This document shows positions 34,601-48,389 of a stretch of 64,000 nt of DNA, piece by piece (the first letter of the stretch is position 1; each line of letters begins with the position of its first letter). Location of the stretch: NCBI GenBank assembly GCA_033398695.1, contig JAWKAU010000254.1, positions 1-64,000 of the forward strand, read 5' to 3'. The position numbers and the translations under genes are program-made. A model generated the notes under the pieces. It worked only from the letters and a program-made list of their open reading frames with translations. It was not told the DNA's origin and did not search any database. The DNA is from Orobanche coerulescens. Lineage: Eukaryota; Streptophyta; Magnoliopsida; Lamiales; Orobanchaceae.

Positions 34601-36808
34601 TTATTCAAAGTACTCTAGATCTAAAAAATCAAAATCGAAATTTGATTCCCGGATTCATGGTGAGAGGCTCAAATAAAAGGAAGGGCACATTCTGGGATAT
34701 ATTCGGCGGATCTGCAGGTGATAGACTCTTGCAAATAACAAAATATCACCACGGGACACTATAAATAAATATCCGTGCGATCCTGGACAAAAAAATTGAA
34801 TTTTTATTTCGAAAATTTTTCAGGTGATTTTCCCTAGGGGTACCCCTAGGGGAAATGATCGAAAGTTGGAAATTTTGGATTCCGGTTCGTAATCGATATT
34901 TGATCACATAAAGTTATAGGTATTCAAATAAGGTTTCTAACGCTTCGAGAATCGTCCCAATCGGATAAGTAATGAAGGAGATATGGTCAAAACAGTTTCT
35001 CGTAAAAGGCCTACGACATGGGGCGAGATCGATACGATAATCGTCAATTTTGTGGACACTTCCGGATGTTTTTTGCCGTTTCTCAATTGCTGTTCCTCCA
35101 TTGTTTTGGCCATATCTCATTCTTTATTCGTCCGATTGGGTCGAATCAAGCGGCGTTGGATCGATTATTCAAAGTACTATAGATCTAAAAAATCAAAATC
35201 GAAATTTGATTCCCGGATTCATGGTGAGAGGATCAAATAAAAGGAAGGGCACATTCTGGGATATATTCGGCGGATCTACAGGTGATAGACTCTTGCAAAT
35301 AACAAAATCTCATCATGGGACACTATAAATAAATATCCGTGCAATCCTGGACAAAAAAAATGAATTTTTATTTCGAAAATTTTTGAGGTAATTTTCCCTA
35401 GGGGTACCCTAGGGGAAATGATCGAAAGTTGGAAATTTTGGATTCCGGTTCATAATCGATATTTGATCACATAAAGTTATAGGTCTTCGAATAAGGTTTC
35501 TAACACTTCGAGAATCGTCCCAATCGGATAAGTAACCAAGGAGATATGGTCAAAACAGTTTCTGGTAAAAGTGAGGCCACGACGACGCAATTAGAGGAGG
35601 CCCCGATGAGCTTCTTTTTCCGGCACATGCCACCGTTTCGGCAATATCTCCTTCGTTATTTATCGGATTGGGTCGATTCTTACTGCTATGGGAGGCTAAT
35701 TCAAAGGCCTACGACATGGGGCGAGATCGATACGATAATCGTCAATTTTGTGGACACTTCCGGATGTTTTTTGCCGTTTCTCAATTGTTGTTCCTCCATT
35801 GTTTTGGCCATATCTCCTCCGTTATTCGTCCGATTGGGTCGAATCAAGCGGCGTTGGAAAGATTATTCAAAGTACTATAGATCTAAAAAATCAAAATCGA
35901 AATTTGATTTCCATATTCATGGTGAGAGGCTCAAATAAAAGGAAGGGCACATTCTGGGATATATTCGGCGGATCTACAGGTGATAGACTCTTGCAAATAA
36001 CAAAATCTCATCACAGGACACTATAAATAAATATTCGTGCAATCCTCGACAAAAAATTGAATTTTTATTTCGAAAAATTTTTAGGTGATTTTCCCTAGGG
36101 GAAATGATCGAAAGTTGGAAATTTTTTAACGCTTCGAGAATCGTCCCAATCGGATAAGTAACGAAGGAGATATGGTCAAAACAGTTTCTGGTAAAAGTGA
36201 GGCCACGACGACGCAATTAGAGGAGGCCCCCGATGAGCTTCTTTTTCCGGCACATGCCACCATTTCGGCAATATCTCCTTAGTTATTTATCGGATTGGGT
36301 CGATTCTTGCTGATATGGGAGGCTAATTCAAAGGCCTACGACATGGGGCGAGATCGATACGATAATCGTCAATTTTGTGGACACTTCCGGATGTTTTTTG
36401 CCGTTTCTCAATTGCTGTTCCTCCATTATTTTGGCCATATCTCCTTCGTTATTCGTCCGATTGGGTCGAATCAAGCGGCGTTGGATCGATTATTCAAAGT
36501 ACTATAGATCTAAAAAATCAAAATCGAAATTTGATTCCCGGATTCATGGTGAGAGGCTCAAATAAAAGGAAGGGCACATTCTGGGATATATTCGGCGGAT
36601 CTACAGGTGATAGACTCTTGCAAATAACAAAATCTCATCACGGGACACAATAAATAAATATCCGTGCAATCCTGGACAAAAAAATTGAATTTTTATTTCG
36701 AAAATTTTTGAGGTAATTTTCCCTAGGGGTACCCTAGGGGAAATGATCGAAAGTTGGAAATTTTGGATTCCGGTTCGTAATCGATATTTGATCACATAAA
36801 GTTATAGG
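31609..36808 (+). repeat. Eight-monomer HOR, copy 1 (5,200 bp)
   Basis: Monomers start at 31609, 32271, 32834, 33522, 34221, 34921, 35484 and about 36110 (662, 563, 688, 699, 700, 563, 626, 699 bp). Diagnostics in order: TTTTTCTGACACATG; module b deleted; TCGAGTCAAGC; TCTTGCTAATATGG; AATTAGAGGTGGCC; TTTCTCGTAAAAGG; GAGGCCCCGATG with a 62-bp loss at its end; CTTGCTGATATGGG with CATTATTTTGG. Confidence 0.9.
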
Positions 36809-39800
36809 TCTTCGGATAAGGTTTATAACACTTCGAGAATCGTCCCAATCGGATAAGTAACCAAGGAGATATGGTCAAAACAGTTTCTGGTAAAAGTGAG
36901 GCCACGACGACGCAATTAGAGGAGGCCCCCGATGAGCTTCTTTTTCTGACACATGCCACCGTTTCGGCAATATCTCCTTCGTTATTTATCGTATTGGGTC
37001 GATTATTGCTTCTATGGGAGGTTAATTCAAAGGCCTACGACATGGGGCGAGATCGATAGGATAATCGTCAATTTTGTGGACACTTTCGGATGTTTTTTGC
37101 CGTTTCTCAATTGCTGTTCCTCCATTGTTTCGGCCATATCTTCTTATTTATTCGTCCGATTGGGTCGAATCAAGCGGCGTTGGATCAAAATTTGATTCCC
37201 GGATTCATGGTGAGAGGCTCAAATAAAAGGAAGGGCACATTCTGGGATATATTCGGCGGATCTACATGTGATAGACTCTTGCAAATAACAAAATCTCATC
37301 ACGGGACACTATAAATAAATATCTGTGCGATCCTGGACAAAAAAATTGAATTTTTATTTCGAAAAATTTTCAGGTGATTTTCCCTAGGGGTACCCCTAGG
37401 GGAAATGATCGAAAGTTGGAAATTTTGGATTCCGGTTCGTAATCGATATTTGATCACATAAAGTTATAGGTCTTCGAATAAGGTTTCTAACGCTTCGAGA
37501 ATCGTCCCAATAGGATAAGTAATGAAGGAGATATGGTCAAAACAGTTTCTGGTAAAAGGCCTACGACATGGGGCGAGATCGATACGATAATCGTCAATTT
37601 TGTGGACACTTCCGGATGTTTTTTGCCGTTTCTCAATTGCTGTTCCTCCATTGTTTTGGCCATATCTCCTTCTTTATTCGTTCGATTGGGTCGAATCAAG
37701 CGGCGTTGGATCGATTATTCAAAGTACTATAGATCTAAAAAAATCAAAATCGAAATTTGATTCCCGGATTCATGGTGAGAGGCTCAAATAAAAGGAAGGG
37801 CACATTCTTGGATATATTCGGCGGATCTACAGGTGATAGACTCTTGCAAATAACAAAATCTCATCACGGGAAACTATAAATAAATATCCGTGCAATCCTG
37901 GACAAAAAAATTGAATTTTTATTTCGAAAATTTTTGAGGTAATTTTCCCTAGGGGTACCCCTAGGGGAAATGATCGAAAGTTGGAAATTTTGGATTCCGG
38001 TTCATAATCGATATTTGATCACATAAAGTTATAGGTCTTCGAATAAGGTTTCTAACACTTCGAGAATCGTCCCAATCGGATAAGTAACCAAGGAGATATG
38101 GTCAAAACAGTTTCTGGTAAAAGTGAGGCCACGACGACGCAATTAGAGGAGGCCCCCGATGAGCTTCTTTTTCCGACACATGCCACCATTTCGGCAATAT
38201 CTCCTTAGTTATTTATCGGATTGGGTCGATTCTTGCTAATATGGGAGGCTAATTCAAAGGCCTACGACATGGGGCGAGATCGATACGATAATCGTCAATT
38301 TTGTGGACACTTCCGGATGTTTTTTGCCGTTTCTCAATTGCTGTTCCTCCATTGTTTTGGCCATATCTCCTTCGTTATTCGTCCGATTGGGTCGAATCAA
38401 GCGGCGTTGGATCAATTATTCAAAGTACTATAGATCTAAAAAATCAAAATCGAAATTTGATTCCCGGATTCATGGTGAGAGGCTCAAATAAAAGGAAGGG
38501 CACATTCTCGGATATATTCGGCGGATCTACAGGTGATAGACTCTTGCAAATAACAAAATCTCATCACGGGACACTATAAATAAATATCCGTGCAATCCTG
38601 GACAAAAAAATTGAATTTTTATTTCGAAAATTTTTCAGGTAATTTTCCCTAGGGGTACCCTAGGGGAAATGATCGAAAGTTGGAAATTTTGGATTCCGGT
38701 TCATAATCGATATTTGATCACATAAAGTTATAGGTCTTCGAATAAGGTTTCTAACAGTTCGAGAATCATCCCAATCGGATAAGTAACCAAGGAGATATGG
38801 TCAAAACAGTTTCTGGTAAAAGTGAGGCCACGACGACGCAATTAGAGGTGGCCCCCGATGAGCTTCTTTTTCCGGCACATGCCACCGTTTCGGCAATATC
38901 TCCTTCGTTATTTATCGGATTGGGTCGATTCTTACTGCTATGGGAGGTTAATTCAAAGGCCTACGACATGGGGCGAGATCGATACGATAATCGTCAATTT
39001 TGTGGACACTTCCGGATGTTTTTTGCCGTTTCTCAATTGTTGTTCCTCCATTGTTTTGGCCATATCTCCTTCTTTATTCGTCCAATTGGGTCGAATCAAG
39101 CGGCGTTGGATCGATTATTCAATGTACTCTAGATCTAAAAAATCAAAATCAAAATTTGATTCCCGGATTCATGGTGAGAGGCTCAAATAAAAGGAAGGGC
39201 ACATTCTGGGATATATTCGGCGGATCTGCAGGTGATAGACTCTTGCAAATAACAAAATATCATCACGGGACACTATAAATAAATATCCGTGCGATCCTGG
39301 ACAAAAAAATTGAATTTTTATTTCGAAAATTTTTCAGGTGATTTTTCCTAGGGTTACCCCTAGGGGAAATGATCGAAAGTTGGAAATTTTGGATTCCGGT
39401 TCGTAATCGATATTTGATCACATAAAGATATAGGTCCTCAAATAAGGTTTCTAACGCTTCGAGAATCGTCCCAATCGGATAAGTAATGAAGGAGATATGG
39501 TCAAAACAGTTTCTCGTAAAAGGCCTACGACATGGGGCGAGATCGATACGATAATCGTCAATTTTGTGGACACTTCCGGATGTTTTTTGCCGTTTCTCAA
39601 TTGCTGTTCCTCCATTGTTTTGGCCATATCTCATTCTTTATTCGTCCGATTGGGTCGAATCAAGCGGCGTTGGATCGATTATTCAAAGTACTATAGATCT
39701 AAAAAAATTAAAATCGAAATTTGATTCCCGGATTCATGGTGAGAGGATCAAATAAAAGGAAGGGCACATTCTGGGATATATTCGGCGGATCTACAGGTGA

Positions 39801-41324
39801 TAGACTCTTGCAAATAACAAAATCTCATCATGGGACACTATAAATAAATATCCGTGCAATCCTGGACAAAAAAAATGAATTTTTATTTCGAAAATTTTTG
39901 AGGTAATTTTCACTAGGGTACCACAGGGAAATGATCGAAAGTTGGAAATTTTGGATTCCGGTTCATAATCGATATTTGATCACATAAAGTTATAGGTCTT
40001 CGAATAAGGTTTCTAACACTTCGAGAATCGTCCCAATCGGATAAGTAACCAAGGAGATATGGTCAAAACAGTTTCTGGTAAAAGTGAGGCCACGACGACG
40101 CAATTAGAGGAGGCCCCCGATGAGCTTCTTTTTCCGGCACATGCCACCGTTTCGGCAATATCTCCTTCGTTATTTATCGGATTGGGTCGATTCTTACTGC
40201 TATGGGAGGCTAATTCAAAGGCCTACGACATGGGGCGAGATCGATACGATAATCGTCAATTTTGTGGACACTTCCGGATGTTTTTTGCCGTTTCTCAATT
40301 GTTGTTCCTCCATTGTTTTGGCCATATCTCCTTCGTTATTCGTCCGATTGGGTCGAATCAAGCGGCGTTGGAAAGATTATTCAAAGTACTATAGATCTAA
40401 AAAATCAAAATCGAAATTTGATTTCCGTATTCATGGTGAGAGGCTCAAATAAAAGGAAGGGCACATTCTGGGATATATTCGGCGGATCTACAGGTGATAG
40501 ACTCTTGCAAATAACAAAATCTCATCACAGGACACTATAAATAAATATTCGTGCAATCCTCGACAAAAAAATTGAATTTTTATTTCGAAAAATTTTTAGG
40601 TGATTTTCCCTAGGGGAAATGATCGAAAGTTGGAAATTTTTTTAACGCTTCGAGAATCGTCCCAATCAGATAAGTAACGAAGGAGATATGGTCAAAACAG
40701 TTTCTGGTAAAAGTGAGGCCACGACGACGCAATTAGAGGAGGCCCCCGATGAGCTTCTTTTTCCGGCACATGCCACCATTTCGGCAATATCTCCTTAGTT
40801 ATTTATCGGATTGGGTCGATTTTTGCTGATATGGGAGGCTAATTCAAAGGCCTACGACATGGGCCGAGATCGATACGATAATCGTCAATTTTGTGGACAC
40901 TTCCGGATGTTTTTTGCCGTTTCTCAATTGCTGTTCCTCCATTATTTTGGCCATATCTCCTTCGTTATTCGTCCGATTGGGTCGAATCAAGCGGCGTTGG
41001 ATCGATTATTCAAAGTACTATAGATCTAAAAAATCAAAATCGAAATTTGATTCCCGGATTCATGGTGAGAGGCTCAAATAAAAGGAAGGGCACATTCTGG
41101 GATATATTCGGCGGATCTACAGGTGATAGACTCTTGCAAATAACAAAATCTCATCACGGGACACAATAAATAAATATCCGTGCAATCCTGGACAAAAAAA
41201 TTGAATTTTTATTTCGAAAATTTTTGAGGTAATTTTCCCTAGGGGTACCCTAGGGGAAATGATCGAAAGTTGGAAATTTTGGATTCCGGTTCGTAATCGA
41301 TATTTGATCACATAAAGTTATAGG
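36809..41324 (+). repeat. Seven-monomer HOR, copy 2 with a hybrid monomer (4,516 bp)
   Basis: Monomers start at 36809, 37471, 38036, 38735, 39435, 39997 and about 40626 (662, 565, 699, 700, 562, 629, 699 bp). The order equals copy 1 except that the third and fourth types are replaced by one monomer (38036) that is a hybrid of them. The 62-bp loss at the end of the sixth monomer is shared with copy 1. Confidence 0.9.
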
Positions 41325-44300
41325 TCTTCGGATAAGGTTTATAACACTTCGAGAATCGTCCCAATCGGATAAGTAACCAAGGAGATATGGTCAAAACAGT
41401 TTCTGGTAAAAGTGAGGCCACGACGACGCAATTAGAGGAGGCCCCCGATGAGCTTCTTTTTCTGACACATGCCACCGTTTCGGCAATATCTCCTTCGTTA
41501 TTTATCGTATTGGGTCGATTATTGCTTCTGAGGTTAATTCAAAGGCCTACGACATGGGGCGAGATCGATAGGATAATCGTCAATTTTGTGGACACTTCCG
41601 GATGTTTTTTGCCGTTTCTCAATTGCTGTTCCTCCATTGTTTCGGCCATATCTTCTTATTTATTCGTCCGATTGGGTCGAATCAAGCGGCGTTGGATCAA
41701 AATTTGATTCCTGGATTCATGGTGAGAGGCTCAAATAAAAGGAAGGGCACATTCTGGGATATATTCGGCGGATCTACATGTGATAGACTCTTGCAAATAA
41801 CAAAATCTCATCACGGGACACTATAAATAAATATCTGTGCGATCCTGGACAAAAAAATTGAATTTTTATTTCGAAAAATTTTCAGGTGATTTTCCCTAGG
41901 GGTACCCCTAGGGGAAATGATCGAAAGTTGGAAATTTTGGATTCCGGTTCGTAATCGATATTTGATCACATAAAGATATAGGTCTTCGAATAAGGTTTCT
42001 AACGCTTCGAGAATCGTCCCAATAGGATAAGTAATGAAGGAGATATGGTCAAAACAGTTTCTGGTAAAAGGCCTACGACATGGGGCGAGATCGATACGAT
42101 AATCGTCAATTTTGTGGACACTTCCGGATGTTTTTTGCCGTTTCTCAATTGCTGTTCCTCCATTGTTTTGGCCATATCTCCTTCTTTATTCGTCCGATTG
42201 GGTCGAATCAAGCGGCGTTGGATCGATTATTCAAAGTACTATAGATCTAAAAAAATCAAAATCGAAATTTGATTCCCGGATTCATGGTGAGAGGCTCAAA
42301 TAAAAGGAAGGGCACATTCTTGGATATATTCGGCGGATCTACAGGTGATAGACTCTTGCAAATAACAAAATCTCATCACGGGAAACTATAAATAAATATC
42401 CGTGCAATCCTGGACAAAAAAATTGAATTTTTATTTCGAAAATTTTTGAGGTAATTTTCCCTAGGGGTACCCCTAGGGGAAATGATCGAAAGTTGGAAAT
42501 TTTGGATTCCGGTTCATAATCGATATTTGATCACATAAAGTTATATGTCTTCGAATAAGGTTTCTAACACTTCGAGAATCGTCCCAATCGGATAAGTAAC
42601 CAAGGAGATATGGTCAAAACAGTTTCTGGTAAAAGTGAGGCCACGACGACGCAATTAGAGGAGGCCCCCGATGAGCTTCTTTTCCGGCACATGCCACCGT
42701 TTCGGCAATATCTCCTTCGTTATTTATCGGATTGGGTCGATTCTTGCTGCTATGGGAGGCTAATTCAAAGGCCTACGACATGGGGCGAGATCGATACGAT
42801 AATCGTCAATTTTGTGGACACTTCCGGATGTTTTTTGCCGTTTCTCAATTGCTGTTCCTCCATTGTTTTGGCCATATCTCCTCCGTTATTCGTCCGATTG
42901 GGTCGAGTCAAGCGGCGTTGGAAAGATTATTCAAATTACTATAGATCTAAAAAATCAAAATCGAAATTTGATTCCCGTATTCATGGTGAGAGGCTCAAAT
43001 AAAAGGAAGGGCACATTCTGGGATATATTCGGCGGATCTACAGGTGATAGACTCTTGCAAATAACAAAATCTCATCACAGGACACTATAAATAAATATTC
43101 GTGCAATCCTCGACAAAAAAATTGAATTTTTATTTCGAAAAATTTTTAGGTGATTTTCCCTAGGGGAAATGATCGAAAGTTGGAAATTTTGGATTCCGGT
43201 TCGTAATCGATATTTGATCACATAAAGTTATAGGTATTCGAATAAGGTTTCTAACGCTTCGAGAATCGTCCCAATCGGATAAGTAACGAAGGAGATATGG
43301 TCAAAACAGTTTCTGGTAAAAGTGAGGCCACGACGACGCAATTAGAGGAGGCCCCCGATGAGCTTCTTTTTCCGGCACATGCCACCATTTCGGCAATATC
43401 TCCTTAGTTATTTATCGGATTGGGTCGATTCTTGCTAATATGGGAGGCTAATTCAAAGGCCTACGACATGGGGCGAGATCGATACGATAATCGTCAATTT
43501 TGTGGACACTTCCGGATGTTTTTTGCCGTTTCTCAATTGCTGTTCCTCCATTGTTTTGGCCATATCTCCTTCGTTATTCGTCCGATTGGGTCGAATCAAG
43601 CGGCGTTGGATCAATTATTCAAAGTACTATAGATCTAAAAAATCAAAATCGAAATTTGATTCCCGGATTCATGGTGAGAGGCTCAAATAAAAGGAAGGGC
43701 ACATTCTCGGATATATTCGGCGGATCTACAGGTGATAGACTCTTGCAAATAACAAAATCTCATCACGGGACACTATAAATAAATATCCGTGCAATCCTGG
43801 ACAAAAAAATTGAATTTTTATTTCAAAATTTTTCGTAATTTTCCCTAGGGGTACCTATGGGAAATGATCGAAAGTTGGAAATTTTGGATTAGGTTCATAA
43901 TCGATATTTTATCACATAAAGTTATAGGTCTTCGAATAAGGTTTCTAACAGTTCGAGAATCATCCCAATCGGATAAGTAACCAAGGAGATATGGTCAAAA
44001 CAGTTTCTGGTAAAAGTGAGGTCACGACGACGCAATTAGAGGTGGCCCCCGATGAGCTTCTTTTTCCGACACATGCCACCGTTTCGACAATATCTTCTTC
44101 GTTATTTATCGTATTGGGTCGATTATTGCTCCTATGGGAGGTTAATTCAAAGGCCTACGACATGGGGCGAGATCGATACGATAATCGTCAATTTTGTGGA
44201 CACTTAGGATGTTTTTGCCGTTTCTCAATTGTTGTTCCTCCATTGTTTTGGCCATATCTCCTTCTTTATTCGTCCGATTGGGTCGAATCAAGCGGCGTTG

Positions 44301-46446
44301 GATCGATTATTCAAAGTACTATAGATCTAAAAAATCAAAATCAAAATTTGATTCCCGGATTCATGGTGAGAGGCTCAAATAAAAGGAAGGGCACATTCTG
44401 CGATATATTCGGCGGATCTACAGGTGATATACTCTTGCAAATAACAAAATCTCATCACGGGACACTATAAATAAATATCCGTGCGATCCTGGACAAAAAA
44501 ATTGAATTTTTATTTCGAAAATTTTTCAGTGATTTTTCCTAGGGTTACCCCTAGGGGAAATGATCGAAAGTTGGAAATTTTGGATTAGGTTCGTAATCGA
44601 TATTTGATCACATAAAGATATAGGTCTTCAAATAAGGTTTCTAACGCTTGAGAATCGTCCCAATCGGATAAGTAATGAAGGAGATATGGTCAAAACAGTT
44701 TCGTAAAAGGCCTACGACATGGGGCGAGATCGATACGATAATCGTCAATTTTGTGGACACTTAGGATGTTTTTGCCGTTTCTCAATTGCTGTTCCTCCAT
44801 TGTTTTGGCCATATCTCATTCTTTATTCGTCCGATTGGGTCGAATCAAGCGGCGTTGGATCGATTATTCAAAGTACTATAGATCTAAAAAATCAAAATCG
44901 AAATTTGATTCCCGGATTCATGGTGAGAGGCTCAAATAAAAGGAAGGGCACATTCTCGGATATATTCGGCGGATCTACAGGTGATAGACTCTTGCAAATA
45001 ACAAAATCTCATCACGGGACACTATAAATAAATATCCGTGCAATCCTGGACAAAAAAATTGAATTTTTATTTCGAAAATTTTTCAGGTAATTTTCCCTAG
45101 GGGTACCCTATGGGAAATGATCGAAAGTTGGAAATTTTGGATTCCGGTTCATAATCGATATTTGATCACATAAAGTTATAGGTCTTCGAATAAGGTTTCT
45201 AACAGTTCGAGAATCATCCCAATCGGATAAGTAACCAAGGAGATATGGTCAAAACAGTTTCTGGTAAAAGTGAGGTCACGACGACGCAATTAGAGGTGGC
45301 CCCCGATGAGCTTCTTTTTCCGACACATGCCACCGTTTCGACAATATCTTCTTCGTTATTTATCGTATTGGGTCGATTATTGCTCCTATGGGAGGTTAAT
45401 TCAAAGGCCTACGACATGGGGCGAGATCGATACGATAATCGTCAATTTTGTGGACACTTCCGGATGTTTTTTGCCGTTTCTCAATTGTTGTTCCTCCATT
45501 GTTTTGGCCATATCTCCTTCTTTATTCGTCCGATTGGGTCGAATCAAGCGGCGTTGGATCGATTATTCAAAGTACTATAGATCTAAAAAATCAAAATCAA
45601 AATTTGATTCCCGGATTCATGGTGAGAGGCTCAAATAAAAGGAAGGGCACATTCTGCGATATATTCGGCGGATCTACAGGTGATATACTCTTGCAAATAA
45701 CAAAATCTCATCACGGGACACTATAAATAAATATCCGTGCGATCCTGGACAAAAAAATTGAATTTTTATTTCGAAAATTTTTCAGGTGATTTTTCCTAGG
45801 GTTACCCCTAGGGGAAATGATCGAAAGTTGGAAATTTTGGATTCCGGTTCGTAATCGATATTTGATCACATAAAGATATAGGTCTTCAAATAAGGTTTCT
45901 AACGCTTCGAGAATCGTCCCAATCGGATAAGTAATGAAGGAGATATGGTCAAAACAGTTTCTGGTAAAAGGCCTACGACATGGGGCGAGATCGATACGAT
46001 AATCGTCAATTTTGTGGACACTTCCGGATGTTTTTTGCCGTTTCTCAATTGCTGTTCCTCCATTGTTTTGGCCATATCTCATTCTTTATTCGTCCGATTG
46101 GGTCGAATCAAGCGGCGTTGGATCGATTATTCAAAGTACTATAGATCTAAAAAAATCAAAATCGAAATTTGATTCCCGGATTCATGGTGAGAGGATCAAA
46201 TAAAAGGAAGGGCACATTCTGGGATATATTCGGCGGATCTACAGGTGATAGACTCTTGCAAATAACAAAATCTCATCACGGGACACTATAAATAAATATC
46301 CGTGCAATCCTGGACAAAAAAAATGAATTTTTATTTCGAAAATTTTTGAGGTAATTTTCCCTAGGGGTACCCTAGGGGAAATGATCGAAAGTTGGAAATT
46401 TTGGATTCCGGTTCATAATCGATATTTGATCACATAAAGTTATAGG
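41325..46446 (+). repeat. HOR copy 3 with a duplicated dimer (about 5.1 kb)
   Basis: Monomers start at 41325, 41983, 42548, 43235, 43929, 44625, 45183 and 45883 (658, 565, 687, 694, 696, 558, 700, 564 bp). The first four match copy 1, and both the third and fourth types are present. The pair 43929 plus 44625 is repeated as 45183 plus 45883. Beyond 46447 the sequence continues with the type that ends copy 1, but without its 62-bp loss. Confidence 0.88.
43929..46446 (+). repeat. Recent tandem duplication of a two-monomer unit (1,254 and 1,264 bp)
   Basis: Both units carry GAGGTCACGACGACG, AATTAGAGGTGGCC, TTGCTCCTATGGGAGG, GCACATTCTGCGATATATTC and GTGATATACTCTTGC. This combination occurs nowhere else in the window. 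The first unit is about 10 bp shorter because of scattered one- to two-base losses; otherwise the units are nearly identical. Confidence 0.92.
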
Positions 46447-48389
46447 TCTTCGAATAAGGTTTCTAACACTTCGAGAATCGTCCCAATCGGATAAGTAACG
46501 AAGGAGATATGGTCAAAACAGTTTCTGGTAAAAGTGAGGCCACGACGACGCAATTAGAGGAGGCCCCCGATGAGCTTCTTTTTCCGGCACATGCCACCAT
46601 TCTGGCAATATCTCCTTCGCTATTTATCGGATTGGGTCGATTCTTACTTCTATGGGAGGCTAATTCAAAGGCCTACGACATGGGGCGAGATCGATACGAT
46701 AATCGTCAATTTTGTGGACACTTCCGGATGTTTTTTGCCGTTTCTCAATTGCTGTTCCTCCATTGTTTTGGCCATATCTCCTCCGTTATTCGTCCGATTG
46801 GGTCGAATCAAGCGGCGTTGGAAAGATTATTCAAAGTACTATAGATCTAAAAAATCAAAATCGAAATTTGATTTCCGTATTCATGGTGAGAGGCTCAAAT
46901 AAAAGGAAGGGCACATTCTGGGATATATTCGGCGGATCTGCAGGTGATAGACTCTTGCAAATAACAAAATCTTATCACAGGACACTATAAATAAATATTC
47001 GTGCAATCCTCGACAAAAAAATTGAATTTTTATTTCGAAAAATTTTTAGGTGATTTTCCCTAGGGGAAATGATCGAAAGTTGGAAATTTTGTATTCCGAT
47101 TCGTAATCGATATTTGTTCACATAAAGTTATAGGTCTTCGAATAAGGTTTCTAACACTTCGAGAATCGTCCCAATCGGATAAGTAACGAAGGAGATATGG
47201 TCAAAACAGTTTCTCGTAAAAGTGAGGCCACGACGATGCAATTAGAGGAGGCCCCCGATGAGCTTCTTTTTCCGGCACATGCCACCGTTTCGGCAATATC
47301 TCCTTCGTTATTTATCGGATTGGGTCGATTATTGCTTCTATGGGAGGTTAATTCAAAGGCCTACGACATGGGGTGAGATCGATACGATAATCGTCAATTT
47401 TGTGGACACTTCCGGATGTTTTTTGTCGTTTCTCAATTGTTGTTCCTCCATTGTTTTGGCCATATCTCCTTTGTTATTCGTCCGATTGGGTCGAATCAAG
47501 CGGCGTTGGATCGAAATTTGATTCCCGGATTCATGGTGAGAGGCTCAAATAAAAGGAAGGGCACATTCTGGGATATATTCGGCGGATCTACAGGTGATAA
47601 ACTCTTGCAAATAACAAAATATCATCACGGGACACAATAAATTTTGGATTTCGGTTCGGAATCGATATTTGATCACATAAAGTTATAGGTCTTCGAATAA
47701 GGTTTCTAACGCTTCGAGAATCGTCCCAATCGGATAAGTAACGGAGGAGATATGGTCAAAACAGTTTCTGGTAAAAGTGAGGCCACGACGACGCAATTAG
47801 AGGAGGCCCCCGATGAGCTTCTTTTTCCGGCACATGCCACCGTTTCAGCAATATCTCCTTCGTTATTTATCGGATTGGGTCGATTCTTGCTGCTATGGGA
47901 GGCTAATTCAAAGGCCGACGACATGGGGCGAGATCGATACGATAATCGTCAATTTTGTGGACACTTCCGGATGTTTTTTGTCGTTTCTCAATTGCTGTTC
48001 CTCCATTGTTTTGGTCATATCTCCTTCCTTATTCGTCCGATTGGGTCGAATCAAGCGGCGTTGGAAATATTATTCAAAGTACTATAGATATCAAAAATGA
48101 AAATCGAAATTTGATTACCGGATTCATGGTGGGGGGCTCAAATAAAAGGAAGGGCACATTCTGGGATATATTCGGCGGATCTACAGGTGATAGACTCTTG
48201 CAAATAACAAAATCTCATCATGGGACACTATAAATAAATATCCGTGCAATCCTGGTTAAAAAAATTGAATTTTTATTTCAAAAAAATTTCAGGTGATTTT
48301 TCCTAGGGGTACCCCTAGAGGAAATGATCGAAAGTTGGAAATTTTGGATTCCGATTCGCAATCGACATTTGATCACATAAAGTTATAGG
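46447..48389 (+). repeat. Satellite array block: three mixed monomers
   Basis: Monomers start at 46447, 47135 and 47690 (688, 555, 700 bp). Their types recur elsewhere (palindrome-collapsed, double-deleted and full). The 47690 monomer has TGGTTAAAAAAATTG and a GGTGGGGGGCTC variant that also marks several monomers to the right. Confidence 0.88.
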
